Below, in pieces: positions 45,789 through 52,795 of a stretch of DNA of 64,000 bases. Numbering within the stretch: the stretch's first letter is position 1; every line of letters begins with the position of its first letter. The notes under the pieces are model-generated. The model did not search any database and had not been told where the DNA came from. It saw only the letters and a list, made by a program, of their open reading frames with translations. The DNA is from Methyloligella halotolerans. GTDB lineage: Bacteria > Pseudomonadota > Alphaproteobacteria > Rhizobiales > Methyloligellaceae. The stretch is from NCBI RefSeq assembly GCF_001708935.1, contig NZ_MASI01000010.1, forward strand, positions 23,205 through 87,204, read 5' to 3'. A program made the position numbers and the translations under genes.

Positions 45789-46706
45789 ATGAGGATATTG
45801 GTTCTTGGAGCTGGTGGCGTTGGAGGGTATTTCGGCGGGCGACTGGCGTCAGCCGGGGTCGATGTCTCGTTTTTGGTGCGACCGGCGCGGGCCAAGCGGC
45901 TTTCCCAAACGGGCCTGGTGATAAGCAGTCCTCTCGGTGATCTGAGAGAACCGCTCCGGATTCTGACCGAGGTTAATACTGCCTTCGATGCGGTACTCTT
46001 GGCCTGCAAAGCTTACGATTTAGATGCGGCCATAGATGCAATCTCACCCGCTGTCGGTCCGTCGACCCTCATCGTGCCGTTGCTGAATGGGATCCGCCAT
46101 TTGGAACGGCTCGATAGCTGTTTTGGTCGCGAACACGTCCTTGGTGGACTTTGCCATATTGGTGTTACCGTGGGCGATGCCGGTGAGATTCAGCATCTGA
46201 ACGAGTTGGAACGCATTGTCTTCGGCGCGCGGACGGAACGTCAGATCAAAGGCACGGAAGACTTGCATTTAGTTCTGTCGCGTGGCGGATTCAATCCCGG
46301 TTTAAGCGAGATGGTCATGCAGGAGATGTGGGAGAAATTTGTCTTTCTGGCCACGTATGCGGGGATGACCACCCTAATGCGCGCGCCCGTCGGTGCGATT
46401 GTCGCGACGCAGGAAGGAGAGGCCATAATCCGTGAAATGATGGAGGAATGTACGGCGACGGCCGCGGCAAGTGGGTATGCACCGCGTGTGGGGGCAATGC
46501 GGTCGATGGTGGACTCGCTGACCGAGCGAGGATCGAAGGGGACGGCGTCTATGTATCGGGACATGGTCGATAGCAAGCGCACGGAGCACGAGCATATTTT
46601 GGGCGACATGCTCGAGCGCGCACGGGCCGCAAACGTTCCCGCGCCACTTCTGCGAATCAGTCTGACGAACATGCAGGCTTACGACCAAGAGCGTGCGGCC
46701 TCGTGA
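45789..46706 (+). CDS. panE: 2-dehydropantoate 2-reductase (ApbA/PanE family)
   Basis: A 305-residue NADPH-dependent ketopantoate reductase-like enzyme. The N-terminal Rossmann motif LGAGGVGGYFGGRLA is at residues 5-19, and PLLNGIRHLERLDSCFG and the C-terminal helical domain with AMRSMVDSLTERGSKGTASMYRDM (conserved Lys and Glu/Ser region) are present. Located in the accessory region, it may be a second copy of a core pantothenate gene or act on another 2-keto acid. Confidence 0.85.
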   Translation: MRILVLGAGGVGGYFGGRLASAGVDVSFLVRPARAKRLSQTGLVISSPLGDLREPLRILTEVNTAFDAVLLACKAYDLDAAIDAISPAVGPSTLIVPLLNGIRHLERLDSCFGREHVLGGLCHIGVTVGDAGEIQHLNELERIVFGARTERQIKGTEDLHLVLSRGGFNPGLSEMVMQEMWEKFVFLATYAGMTTLMRAPVGAIVATQEGEAIIREMMEECTATAAASGYAPRVGAMRSMVDSLTERGSKGTASMYRDMVDSKRTEHEHILGDMLERARAANVPAPLLRISLTNMQAYDQERAAS

Positions 46707-46736
46707 TCCGTTGGCGAGCGCTGCATGCCCAGGAAA

Positions 46737-47483
46737 CTAGAGCAGTCTGGCGAAGAAGATCAGGCTCATCGTTGTCCCTGTGACGATCACGATGGCGCGG
46801 ATGACCTGAGTTGGTAAGGCGCGTGATAGTGGAGCGCCGCAATATCCGCCAGCTATCGCGGCAACCATCATCAATAACCCTTCAGGCCAGGCGACGAGTC
46901 CAGCCGCAGCAAACGTTAGGAGTGAGATAATTGAGATTGCGATGGAGAGGACGTTCTTGAGGCTGTTCATCACATTGATTTCGGTCATGCCCCAAAGTGC
47001 AAAGAGAGCCAGTAGGACGATCCCCAGGCCACCGTTGAAATAGCCACCGTAGACGGACACTGCGAATGTTCCCGCCGCACCGTAAGGCGTGAAGCTGAGA
47101 GACTGAGAGGTCAGCCAGTCACGCAGACTACTTTCCAGCGCGAAGACGACTGTCGCGGCGAGGAGGAGAAATGGCACGATGACGTTGAATGCGTTGTCCG
47201 GAGTGATCACTAGAAGGCACGAGCCTATCAGAGCACCGGCCACACTCGCCGCTACTGTTCTCACAATATCACCGTGATCGACTGTGCGCAGCTCGGGTAG
47301 GAAGCCCAAAGTCGCCCCGACATAGCCCGGACAGACCACGATCGTGCTTGTCGCATTCGCCGCTACGGGCGAAATGCCCGCATAGACCAGGGCAGGCAAC
47401 GTGAGAAACGTCCCGCCGCCCGCGATGGCGTTGAGAACGCCGGCTAAAAAGGCGGCACCGGCAAGTGCGAAAAAATCGATCAT
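46737..47483 (-). CDS. Sulfite exporter TauE/SafE family protein
   Basis: A 248-residue permease with about eight hydrophobic helices. The family features are AGVLNAIAGGGTFLTLPALVYAGISPVAANATST near the N-terminus and its second-half echo YGGYFNGGLGIVLLALFALWG. Members export or import sulfite, sulfonates or other organic anions. It is convergent with panE. The substrate is not determinable. Confidence 0.92.
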   Translation of the reverse strand: MIDFFALAGAAFLAGVLNAIAGGGTFLTLPALVYAGISPVAANATSTIVVCPGYVGATLGFLPELRTVDHGDIVRTVAASVAGALIGSCLLVITPDNAFNVIVPFLLLAATVVFALESSLRDWLTSQSLSFTPYGAAGTFAVSVYGGYFNGGLGIVLLALFALWGMTEINVMNSLKNVLSIAISIISLLTFAAAGLVAWPEGLLMMVAAIAGGYCGAPLSRALPTQVIRAIVIVTGTTMSLIFFARLL

Positions 47484-47599
47484 GGTCGGCTTTGCGGAGT
47501 ACTCAGCTCAGCGGCCCTGGCGGAAATAGTGTTTAATTGGCATTTCCTGTGGCGGAGCAGCCATTGCTGATTTTTCGCGCGATCTCAAGGGTGCAGTTC

Positions 47600-47902
47600 A
47601 TGATCACTTTTTATTGGCCGTGCGAAGTGATTTCCCGCCCGAGTGGTCGATTTCTCGTCCGACCTTATGGCGTCGGCTCCTGCGATGGCGAAGGCGAAAC
47701 GCTGCGGGAAGCCCAGGACATGGCGCAGGAGAAACTGCAGGATCGTCTCGACAACGGCGACGACGAAGTGTTGATCGCTATGGTAACGACCGACGTCATA
47801 GATCCTGCCGATGTCGTCTCGGGGCAGCGCGTGAGGATTCCGGTTCGGATGCCCAAATTATGCCGACCAAAAAAACCGGCCTCCGGAGAGGAAGCCGGTT
47901 GA
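47600..47902 (+). CDS. HicB-like small protein, copy 2
   Basis: A 100-residue protein (ITFYWPCEVISRPSGRFLVRPYGVGSCDGEGETLREAQDMAQEKL). It is a better match to the HicB N-terminal partial-RNase-H fold than copy 1, with the SGRFLVRPYG strand and GETLREA helix. The stop lies inside a hairpin used as a terminator on the opposite strand. No toxin gene is adjacent. The start at 47600 is preferred over 47537 by alignment with copy 1. Confidence 0.55.
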   Translation: MITFYWPCEVISRPSGRFLVRPYGVGSCDGEGETLREAQDMAQEKLQDRLDNGDDEVLIAMVTTDVIDPADVVSGQRVRIPVRMPKLCRPKKPASGEEAG

Positions 47903-47950
47903 GAGTCAGGGAATACGGAGGAGCACACTTCACTGCTAGAGCCGCAATCC
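47866..47950 (-). ncRNA. sRNA-like element with Rho-independent terminator, copy 1
   Basis: On the minus strand the element begins near ATTGCGGCTCTAGCAGTGAA (47946-47927). It ends in a terminator hairpin (AACCGGC / GCCGGTT, 47900-47874) followed by seven T. A related element lies at 48360-48446, sharing ATTGCG-CTC-CAGTGAA, a CTCC, and ACCGGCTTCCTC. No start codon with an RBS accounts for it. It overlaps the HicB-like gene's 3' end in antisense. Transcription has not been shown. Confidence 0.5.
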
Positions 47951-48086
47951 GGGAGAGCTCCCCAGTCGTCCTAGCCAGAAGACAACAAGCGATCCATCTG
48001 TGGAGTTCCGCGCCTCCTCGCGTCCGCCCCCACAGGAGGTTTGTTAACCTCGCCTTCAGGTGTTCATGGTGCATTGGGCTCGCATC

Positions 48087-48100
48087 GTCCGTATACGGAC
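48087..48100. promoter_or_regulatory. 14-bp perfect palindrome
   Basis: GTCCGTATACGGAC is a perfect inverted repeat in the gap upstream of the terminator for the small RPGR-type gene. It may be an operator or a site left by the element; no regulator can be assigned. Confidence 0.35.
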
Positions 48101-48108
48101 ACGCTGCA

Positions 48109-48145
48109 CAGAAAGAGCCCTGGCAACGCCCTTCCGGGGCTCTTT
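48109..48145 (-). terminator. Terminator after the small RPGR-type gene
   Basis: A 9-bp stem AAAGAGCCC / GGGCTCTTT flanks a 16-base loop, 5 bases after the stop of the minus-strand gene at 48151. The symmetry gives T-rich 3' flanks on both strands, so it may act both ways. Confidence 0.65.
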
Positions 48146-48150
48146 CACTT

Positions 48151-48345
48151 TCAGCCGTCGCGGCTTTTCGCCAGCACCCGGCCCTTCTTGCGGAGCACCA
48201 CAAACCGGCCAGGCCTTTGCCGTAGCGCCTCTTCGTAGGCCGCGTGAGCCACTTTGGGCTCCGAGGCGCTGGCAAGCGTTTCGTGGATCTCCGACGCATC
48301 ATCGGGCCAGACTTCGATGCGATAGGTGAGACGTCCTTCGCTCAT
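48151..48345 (-). CDS. Small RIEV/RPGR protein, copy 2
   Basis: A 64-residue protein (LTYRIEVWPDDASEIHETLA to EALRQRPGRFVVLRKKGRVLAKSRDG) homologous along its length to the protein at 38263-38457. The ATG at 48345 starts 15 bases after the T-run of the sRNA-like element copy 2. Here the pair with the HicB-like gene is in opposite orientation, unlike copy 1. Function unknown. Confidence 0.55.
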   Translation of the reverse strand: MSEGRLTYRIEVWPDDASEIHETLASASEPKVAHAAYEEALRQRPGRFVVLRKKGRVLAKSRDG

Positions 48346-48359
48346 GCGGACCTCATAGC

Positions 48360-48450
48360 ATAAAAAAGCCCGGCTTCTCGTTGAGGAAGCCGGGTGAGGT
48401 TTTCTGTGCGCACGGCCAGGAGAACCGTTCACTGTCGGAGTCGCAATGCA
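48360..48450 (-). ncRNA. sRNA-like element with Rho-independent terminator, copy 2
   Basis: On the minus strand the element starts near ATTGCGACTCCGACAGTGAA and ends in a strong hairpin (CCCGGCTTC / GAAGCCGGG, about 48394-48369) followed by TTTTTT. It matches copy 1 at the 5' block and in the terminator arm (ACCCGGCTTCCTC), while the middle differs. It could also act as an upstream leader/attenuator for the RPGR-type gene that follows. Confidence 0.5.
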
Positions 48451-48543
48451 ATGCGACCGCAACCGACTTTAGCCGGAGCAGGAGGCGCGGTCCAGTTGCC
48501 GGATTCCACTCTTCAACCGTTCGCCCCGGCATGATGCCACCGC

Positions 48544-48660
48544 CTAACAAGGGTAGACCTCCACGACGAGCCACATCACTCCCATGAATGCCGCCATGAT
48601 CACCCAGGGGATCACATATGCGATAGGCTTCTTCTGCTCCGGCTCGTTGGGCTGCTTCAC
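48544..48660 (-). CDS. Very small membrane protein, 38 residues
   Basis: A GTG-started frame 17 bases after the porin stop: MKQPNEPEQKKPIAYVIPWV then IMAAFMGVMWLVVEVYPC. It has a charged N-terminus and one transmembrane helix. A purine-rich GAGAGAAG lies upstream. Its place after the porin and the hydrophobic design suggest a real small membrane protein, but no homologue was recognised. Confidence 0.45.
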   Translation of the reverse strand: MKQPNEPEQKKPIAYVIPWVIMAAFMGVMWLVVEVYPC

Positions 48661-48676
48661 TTGTTTAGCGCTTCTC

Positions 48677-50077
48677 TCACCAATCCAGCTGTGCGCGCAT
48701 GCCTATGCCGGCGATTTCCGCCCCGTCGTTGATCCCGCCGTTAATCTCCGACTGATTTACGTTGAACATCAGCCGCGTATAGTCGTTGAGATACCAGTTG
48801 ACGCCGATTAGCCAGGTTTCCTGCTCGCCGCAGCCGGTACAACCGGCAATGGCGGTCGATTGATCGGAGAGGTCGACCACGTCGTAGCGTCCGGCGACCT
48901 GCCATGCACCCCAGCCACCGCTGCCACCATTGACGGGGTTCTTCACCTTCACTCGGACGAACTGGCCGTTGGCGTAAGGCCGTGATTCACCCGTGAGGAA
49001 CCAGCTCGCATCGACGTACCAGCCGTCATAGGTGGGGTCGGCGCTGGCCTGCGCGGCGGCGGTGTGGACTGTGTCCTGCGCGTACTCGCCTTGGACGGAG
49101 AAAGATCCGAGGACGACGGCGCCTTCCAACGCCCACAGCGTGTCGGACTGACCGAACTGCGGTGTGAACACAAAGCGATCGGCGAGATGCAAGTCCGCGC
49201 CCCGGGCACGGTAAAGGAACAGCGGATCCTCACTGCCGTCGCGCGATTGGCTCGGAGCATCGCGGTCTCGAACGCTGGCGCCGAGATGGACAACCCGGCG
49301 CTCCCGGTTGAGGGGTGCCGCGGTGAGACGTGCCGAAAGGGTCGTGCCGTCATCGAAATACGTCGTCTGGCCGGCTTCCGGCGCCGTGCCGAAAATGCCT
49401 GCTTCCGCCGTCCAATGCTTGTTCTCGTCGTATGAAACGCCCCCGCCGATAAGGCGATCGATGGTGAAGGCTTCGATGAAAGCCGCCTTCTCCATGAACG
49501 TTATGTAATTGGCGCTCATCTGCGCCTCTAGAGAGTTGTATGTCTTGAAGTGTCCCGCTTTCAGGTCCACCGGGAGGCCGGTGTATTCGACATAGGCATC
49601 CTTGATGGCCGTCTTGTCGCCGGCGAAGTCGAGCTCGAACTTGTAGACCCAGTCGTAGAACATCACGCCTTCAACGCCTAGGCGCGCGCGGCGAAGCTCG
49701 ACGGCGCTGACGTCGGGATCACCGGTGATCGGCTTGTCCTGATTGATGCCGTTGTAATCGACGTTGAGTCGGCCGCGGACCTTGAACTTGAACTTGCCGT
49801 CGGCGCTCGAAAGCTCGGGGGCTCCCTTCCATTTGACTTTGAGGTCGAGAGCATCGCCGTCCACGCTACTGTTCGACGACGTCGTAGCGGCAGCCTGTGC
49901 CTTCTCCGCGTCGACCTGCCGCTTGACCTCTTGTAGCTGAGCCTGCATGGCCCTCATCTGCGCCTCAAGCTGGTCGACATCGGCGGCTTCCGCCGACGAA
50001 AAATTCGCGATCAAGGCGGCGACGATGCCAGCGGTCGCAAGCCGCTTGCCTCCGCCGTTACGATCTCTTTGAGTCAT
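48677..50077 (-). CDS. Outer-membrane porin, phosphate-selective OprP/OprO-like
   Basis: A 466-residue exported protein. The signal peptide ends near SSAEA/ADVDQL. A short coiled coil follows (LEAQMRAMQAQLQEVKRQVDAEKAQ), then a beta-barrel: FKFKVRGRLNVDYNG, RRARLGVEGVMFYDWVYKFELDFAG. The barrel ends in an aromatic residue (RAQLDW), the usual assembly signal. The family imports anions, but specificity is not clear here. The start is the ATG at 50077 after GGGGGGC. Confidence 0.88.
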   Translation of the reverse strand: MTQRDRNGGGKRLATAGIVAALIANFSSAEAADVDQLEAQMRAMQAQLQEVKRQVDAEKAQAAATTSSNSSVDGDALDLKVKWKGAPELSSADGKFKFKVRGRLNVDYNGINQDKPITGDPDVSAVELRRARLGVEGVMFYDWVYKFELDFAGDKTAIKDAYVEYTGLPVDLKAGHFKTYNSLEAQMSANYITFMEKAAFIEAFTIDRLIGGGVSYDENKHWTAEAGIFGTAPEAGQTTYFDDGTTLSARLTAAPLNRERRVVHLGASVRDRDAPSQSRDGSEDPLFLYRARGADLHLADRFVFTPQFGQSDTLWALEGAVVLGSFSVQGEYAQDTVHTAAAQASADPTYDGWYVDASWFLTGESRPYANGQFVRVKVKNPVNGGSGGWGAWQVAGRYDVVDLSDQSTAIAGCTGCGEQETWLIGVNWYLNDYTRLMFNVNQSEINGGINDGAEIAGIGMRAQLDW

Positions 50078-50482
50078 TGAAGAAAGCCCCCCGCTTGGTG
50101 TTGAGCACCTTAGTTGTTATGGTCGCGCCGAAGTTCGCCTAAGGCCTACTCGTGCTCCATTTCGTGGCAAATCCGCGCGAACTCCTCGATTACTAGGAGC
50201 GTGCGTCGGCGCGGCGATACGCCTCCATCACTGCCCTGCCAAGCTCCGTGATCTGCGCGCCATCCCCCGTCTGCTCCGCTATATCTTATCGCATATAGCG
50301 GAGTCCAGCCTGCGTTGGCAGGCCCACCAGAATTGAACAGGTTCGAGGTGGCTCCGGCCCGCCCCAGGCGCGGCAGCCGGCGATCACGTAGACGCTCATC
50401 ATGCCAGTGGCACCATTGCGAGCGCGAGGCCGATGATCACGACCACGCCGATCAGGAGGGTGACGAAGCTTCGCCGGTCATT
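50078..50482. promoter_or_regulatory. Region upstream of the porin, with an 11-bp inverted repeat
   Basis: A 405-base stretch without a confident gene. It holds a perfect inverted repeat CTCCGCTATAT (50274-50284) and ATATAGCGGAG (50293-50303) with an 8-base spacer, possibly an operator for the porin or a relic hairpin. A fragment coding FVTLLIGVVVIIGLALAMVP (about 50405-50463, minus) follows the holin but has no in-frame start. Confidence 0.4.
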
Positions 50483-50857
50483 TCAGCACCTTCTTGCGAT
50501 CACGGTCACGAAGTAGAAGCCGACTACGGCCATCAAAACGTTCTCCGCGAGGGGCGGGAGTTCAGGCGTGCTCCAGCCGGTCCAGGCGTGCAGCACCGTG
50601 TCGAAGACCACCACCTTGAGGAACCAAACGGCTGCTACCGCGGCGAACACGGCCTGGATCAGCGAGGGTGTCGTGTCGCCGCTCTGGGCCTGCGCGACCA
50701 GCACGTCGCGCTTGACCTCCAGCCCGACCACCTTCTCCTCGAGCGCGATGCGGCGCTCGCTGTTGGCCTCCTGGGCGAGTTTCACCTTCGTGTCGGCGAT
50801 CTGCCCCGGAGATCTTGGTGATCGGGTCGGTGAGGGCGCCGATGAAGCCCGCCGGCG
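50483..50857 (-). pseudogene. Phage-type 3TM holin family protein, truncated and frameshifted
   Basis: On the minus strand: QIADTKVKLAQEANSERRIALEEKVVGLEVKRDVLVAQAQ (helical), then two to three hydrophobic segments (AVFAAVAAVWFLKVVVF; AENVLMAVVGFYFVTVIA). The N-terminal GFIGALTDPITKISG lies in another frame because the run at 50804-50807 has one base too many (GGGG on the minus strand). No start codon remains before the junction near 50857. The layout matches holins of the 3-TM class found in prophages and gene-transfer agents. Confidence 0.55.
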
Positions 50858-51343
50858 ACGCTGGAGGCGATCGAGACCCGCGTCCTGGAAGGCCTCCGCC
50901 GCCACCTGCTCCATCCGGACGTGGTGAGCGCGGCCGTCGAAGCCTATCGCGCCGAGCGCGCGGCGCAGGCGAAGAGCGTCGGCCGGAGACGCACCGATCT
51001 CGCCAAGGCGATTCGCGAGACGGAAGGCAAGCGGGCGCGACTGGAGCGGATGCTCTACGAATTGCCTTACGAGCAAGCCCTGGCCATCCCGAAGCAAATG
51101 GCGGAGATCGATGCCGAGCTCGCGGGCCTTAAGGTCGAGGAAGCGGCGATCGATGCCGCCCTGGTGACGCTGCACCCGCAGGCCGCGGAGCGCTATCGAA
51201 CCATCGTGGAGAATTTGACGGGCGCGCTGGCGCTCGCCAGCCACGCGGCACGCGAGGGGATCGAAGCGGTGCGTTCGCTCATTCAGGAGATTGTGGTGAC
51301 GCCCGGCGCGCCTTATACGAAGCCGGCGGTCGAGATCCGGTGA
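50858..51343 (+). pseudogene. Large serine recombinase, C-terminal fragment
   Basis: The reading frame gives TLEAIETRVLEGLRRHLLHPDVVSAAVEAYRAE, a long coiled-coil segment (RRRTDLAKAIRETEGKRARLERML), and an ending VRSLIQEIVVTPG. This is the C-terminal part of large serine recombinases; the catalytic resolvase domain and zinc ribbon are absent. It begins abruptly where the oppositely oriented holin also loses its 5' end, so the two face each other across a deletion junction. Confidence 0.75.
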
Positions 51344-51381
51344 TCTAGCTTCCCTCTCGGGGAAAGATCTACTGATGTCGT

Positions 51382-51440
51382 TGGTTGCGAAGGCACGATT
51401 TGAACCCGCGACCCTCAGTTATGAGACGAACGACCCATTA
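51382..51440 (-). tRNA. Decayed tRNA-Met(CAU)-like 3' half
   Basis: On the minus strand: CTCATAA anticodon loop (anticodon CAT), CTGAG, GGTCG, a T-arm-like GCGGG-TTCAAAT-CGTGC with mismatches, and CTTCGCAACCA. It resembles alphaproteobacterial tRNA-Met, but the T-stem is imperfect and no D-arm or acceptor 5' strand is present. It shares GCGACCCTCAG with the tRNA-Arg half at 26.4 kb. Probably an old attachment site near the right edge of the accessory region. Confidence 0.55.
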
Positions 51441-51503
51441 CTATGACATATTGATATGTAATAGATAGTCTCATTCACCAGAATATATGTGTTAGCCGTT
51501 TGT

Positions 51504-52781
51504 TCAGTAAACATACCCGAAGCCGAAGATGACTTTCTCTGTGTTCGTCGCGTACTCGTCGGCGCGGTAATTCGCATATTTGACCTCGGCGTAGAAGACG
51601 TAGCCGAGCGGCAGGTTCGCGTAGGCATCGAATTCCGAGCCGTAAGCGATATCGCGGAAGTCGGAACGGAACTCATGATACTGGGTCAGCAGCAATAAAC
51701 CGCTGAGCCAGCCCAAAGAGCCTCCCTTCTCCGGCATCTTGTAGGAGGCTTCGACGAAGAAGTCCTGCAGGCCGGTCGCCGGTGTCACCAGAAAGATGTC
51801 GGCGAAGCCGTTGAAGATGTGCCCTGTCGCCAGCGGCGTCTGGAACGCAGCCTTGCCGTCGTCGCTGCCCAGCAGCTCATAGACAGGCGAGACCCGAAAT
51901 CCCTCCCATGACAGGCCCGGCGCGACTCGCGCATAGGGCGCGTCGTATTGCACGGGCTGGTCGCCGTAATCCGTCTGCAGCGCCAGCTCCACCCGATAGT
52001 CGAAGGTCACCGCACTTCCGAGCGCCCGCTCGCCCTCCACAAAGCCGCCATAGCTCGCATTGGAGAGCGCCGGCGCATCGTAGATATCCATCAGATAAGC
52101 GTAGCCGGTGAGCGTCCCGAGAGGCAGCGGATCGCTCTTCAGATGCATCAGATGGATGTTCGAGTTGAGATTCCCGACCTCGGAATCGTCGCTGAAGATG
52201 CGGTTCACATTGCCGATATAAGCGTAGAGCGCAGTGACGCCCGGGAAGGCCTCGGTGGTCACCTTCGCCCCATCGAAGGTCTGGTCGTTCTGCCGCCAGG
52301 CCACCGAACCGACATAGCGCATATTGTCGAGATTCTCCGCGTAGCGGCCGCCCTTGATGACCGTGCCGGGAAGATGGAAGGACTCCAGATAGGCCTGATC
52401 AAGCTCGGACGATGGCACATCCGCCACCACCGGATACTGGGTCTTGCCGTTGATCGTGTCGTTGTAGTCGCCCGGTCCGACCTGGACGACGAATTCTCCT
52501 TCAGCTGCTGCACGGAAGCCGTGGAAATATCCGGTCTCGAAACCGGGTGCGATACGCAGCGTCGAGGCGCGTGCATCCGCAGGCTTGTCGGCCTGCTCCA
52601 CGAACTCGTAGCGGTACCGGCTGGCGAACCAAATCTCGCCGTTCATGATGCCCGTATGGGGAACGCCGTCGGGACGCTCTTGAGCCATACTTGGAGGCGT
52701 CGTGCAAACGAGCAGCAGGAGAAGAGCCGAGACCACGACCCAACTGGAACTACGCGCAAGGATATCGTATCGGCTCGGCAT
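51504..52781 (-). CDS. Outer-membrane porin, alginate-export-like
   Basis: A 425-residue exported protein with signal peptide ending PPSMA/QERPDG. The mature part has barrel-type alternation (EIWFASRYRYEFVEQADKPADARASTLRIAPGFETGYFHGFRAAAEGEF) and ends with GFGYVY, an aromatic terminal residue. The pattern matches AlgE-type porin-like proteins. It is last in the nitrate cluster, 14 bases after cysG, so nitrate or nitrite passage is a reasonable guess. Confidence 0.8.
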   Translation of the reverse strand: MPSRYDILARSSSWVVVSALLLLLVCTTPPSMAQERPDGVPHTGIMNGEIWFASRYRYEFVEQADKPADARASTLRIAPGFETGYFHGFRAAAEGEFVVQVGPGDYNDTINGKTQYPVVADVPSSELDQAYLESFHLPGTVIKGGRYAENLDNMRYVGSVAWRQNDQTFDGAKVTTEAFPGVTALYAYIGNVNRIFSDDSEVGNLNSNIHLMHLKSDPLPLGTLTGYAYLMDIYDAPALSNASYGGFVEGERALGSAVTFDYRVELALQTDYGDQPVQYDAPYARVAPGLSWEGFRVSPVYELLGSDDGKAAFQTPLATGHIFNGFADIFLVTPATGLQDFFVEASYKMPEKGGSLGWLSGLLLLTQYHEFRSDFRDIAYGSEFDAYANLPLGYVFYAEVKYANYRADEYATNTEKVIFGFGYVY

Positions 52782-52795
52782 GAAGCCTCCTTCTC

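Noticed and set aside
47600..48345. Canonical HicAB toxin-antitoxin system
   Set aside because: No HicA-like double-stranded-RNA-binding toxin gene is adjacent; the partner protein is of another type.
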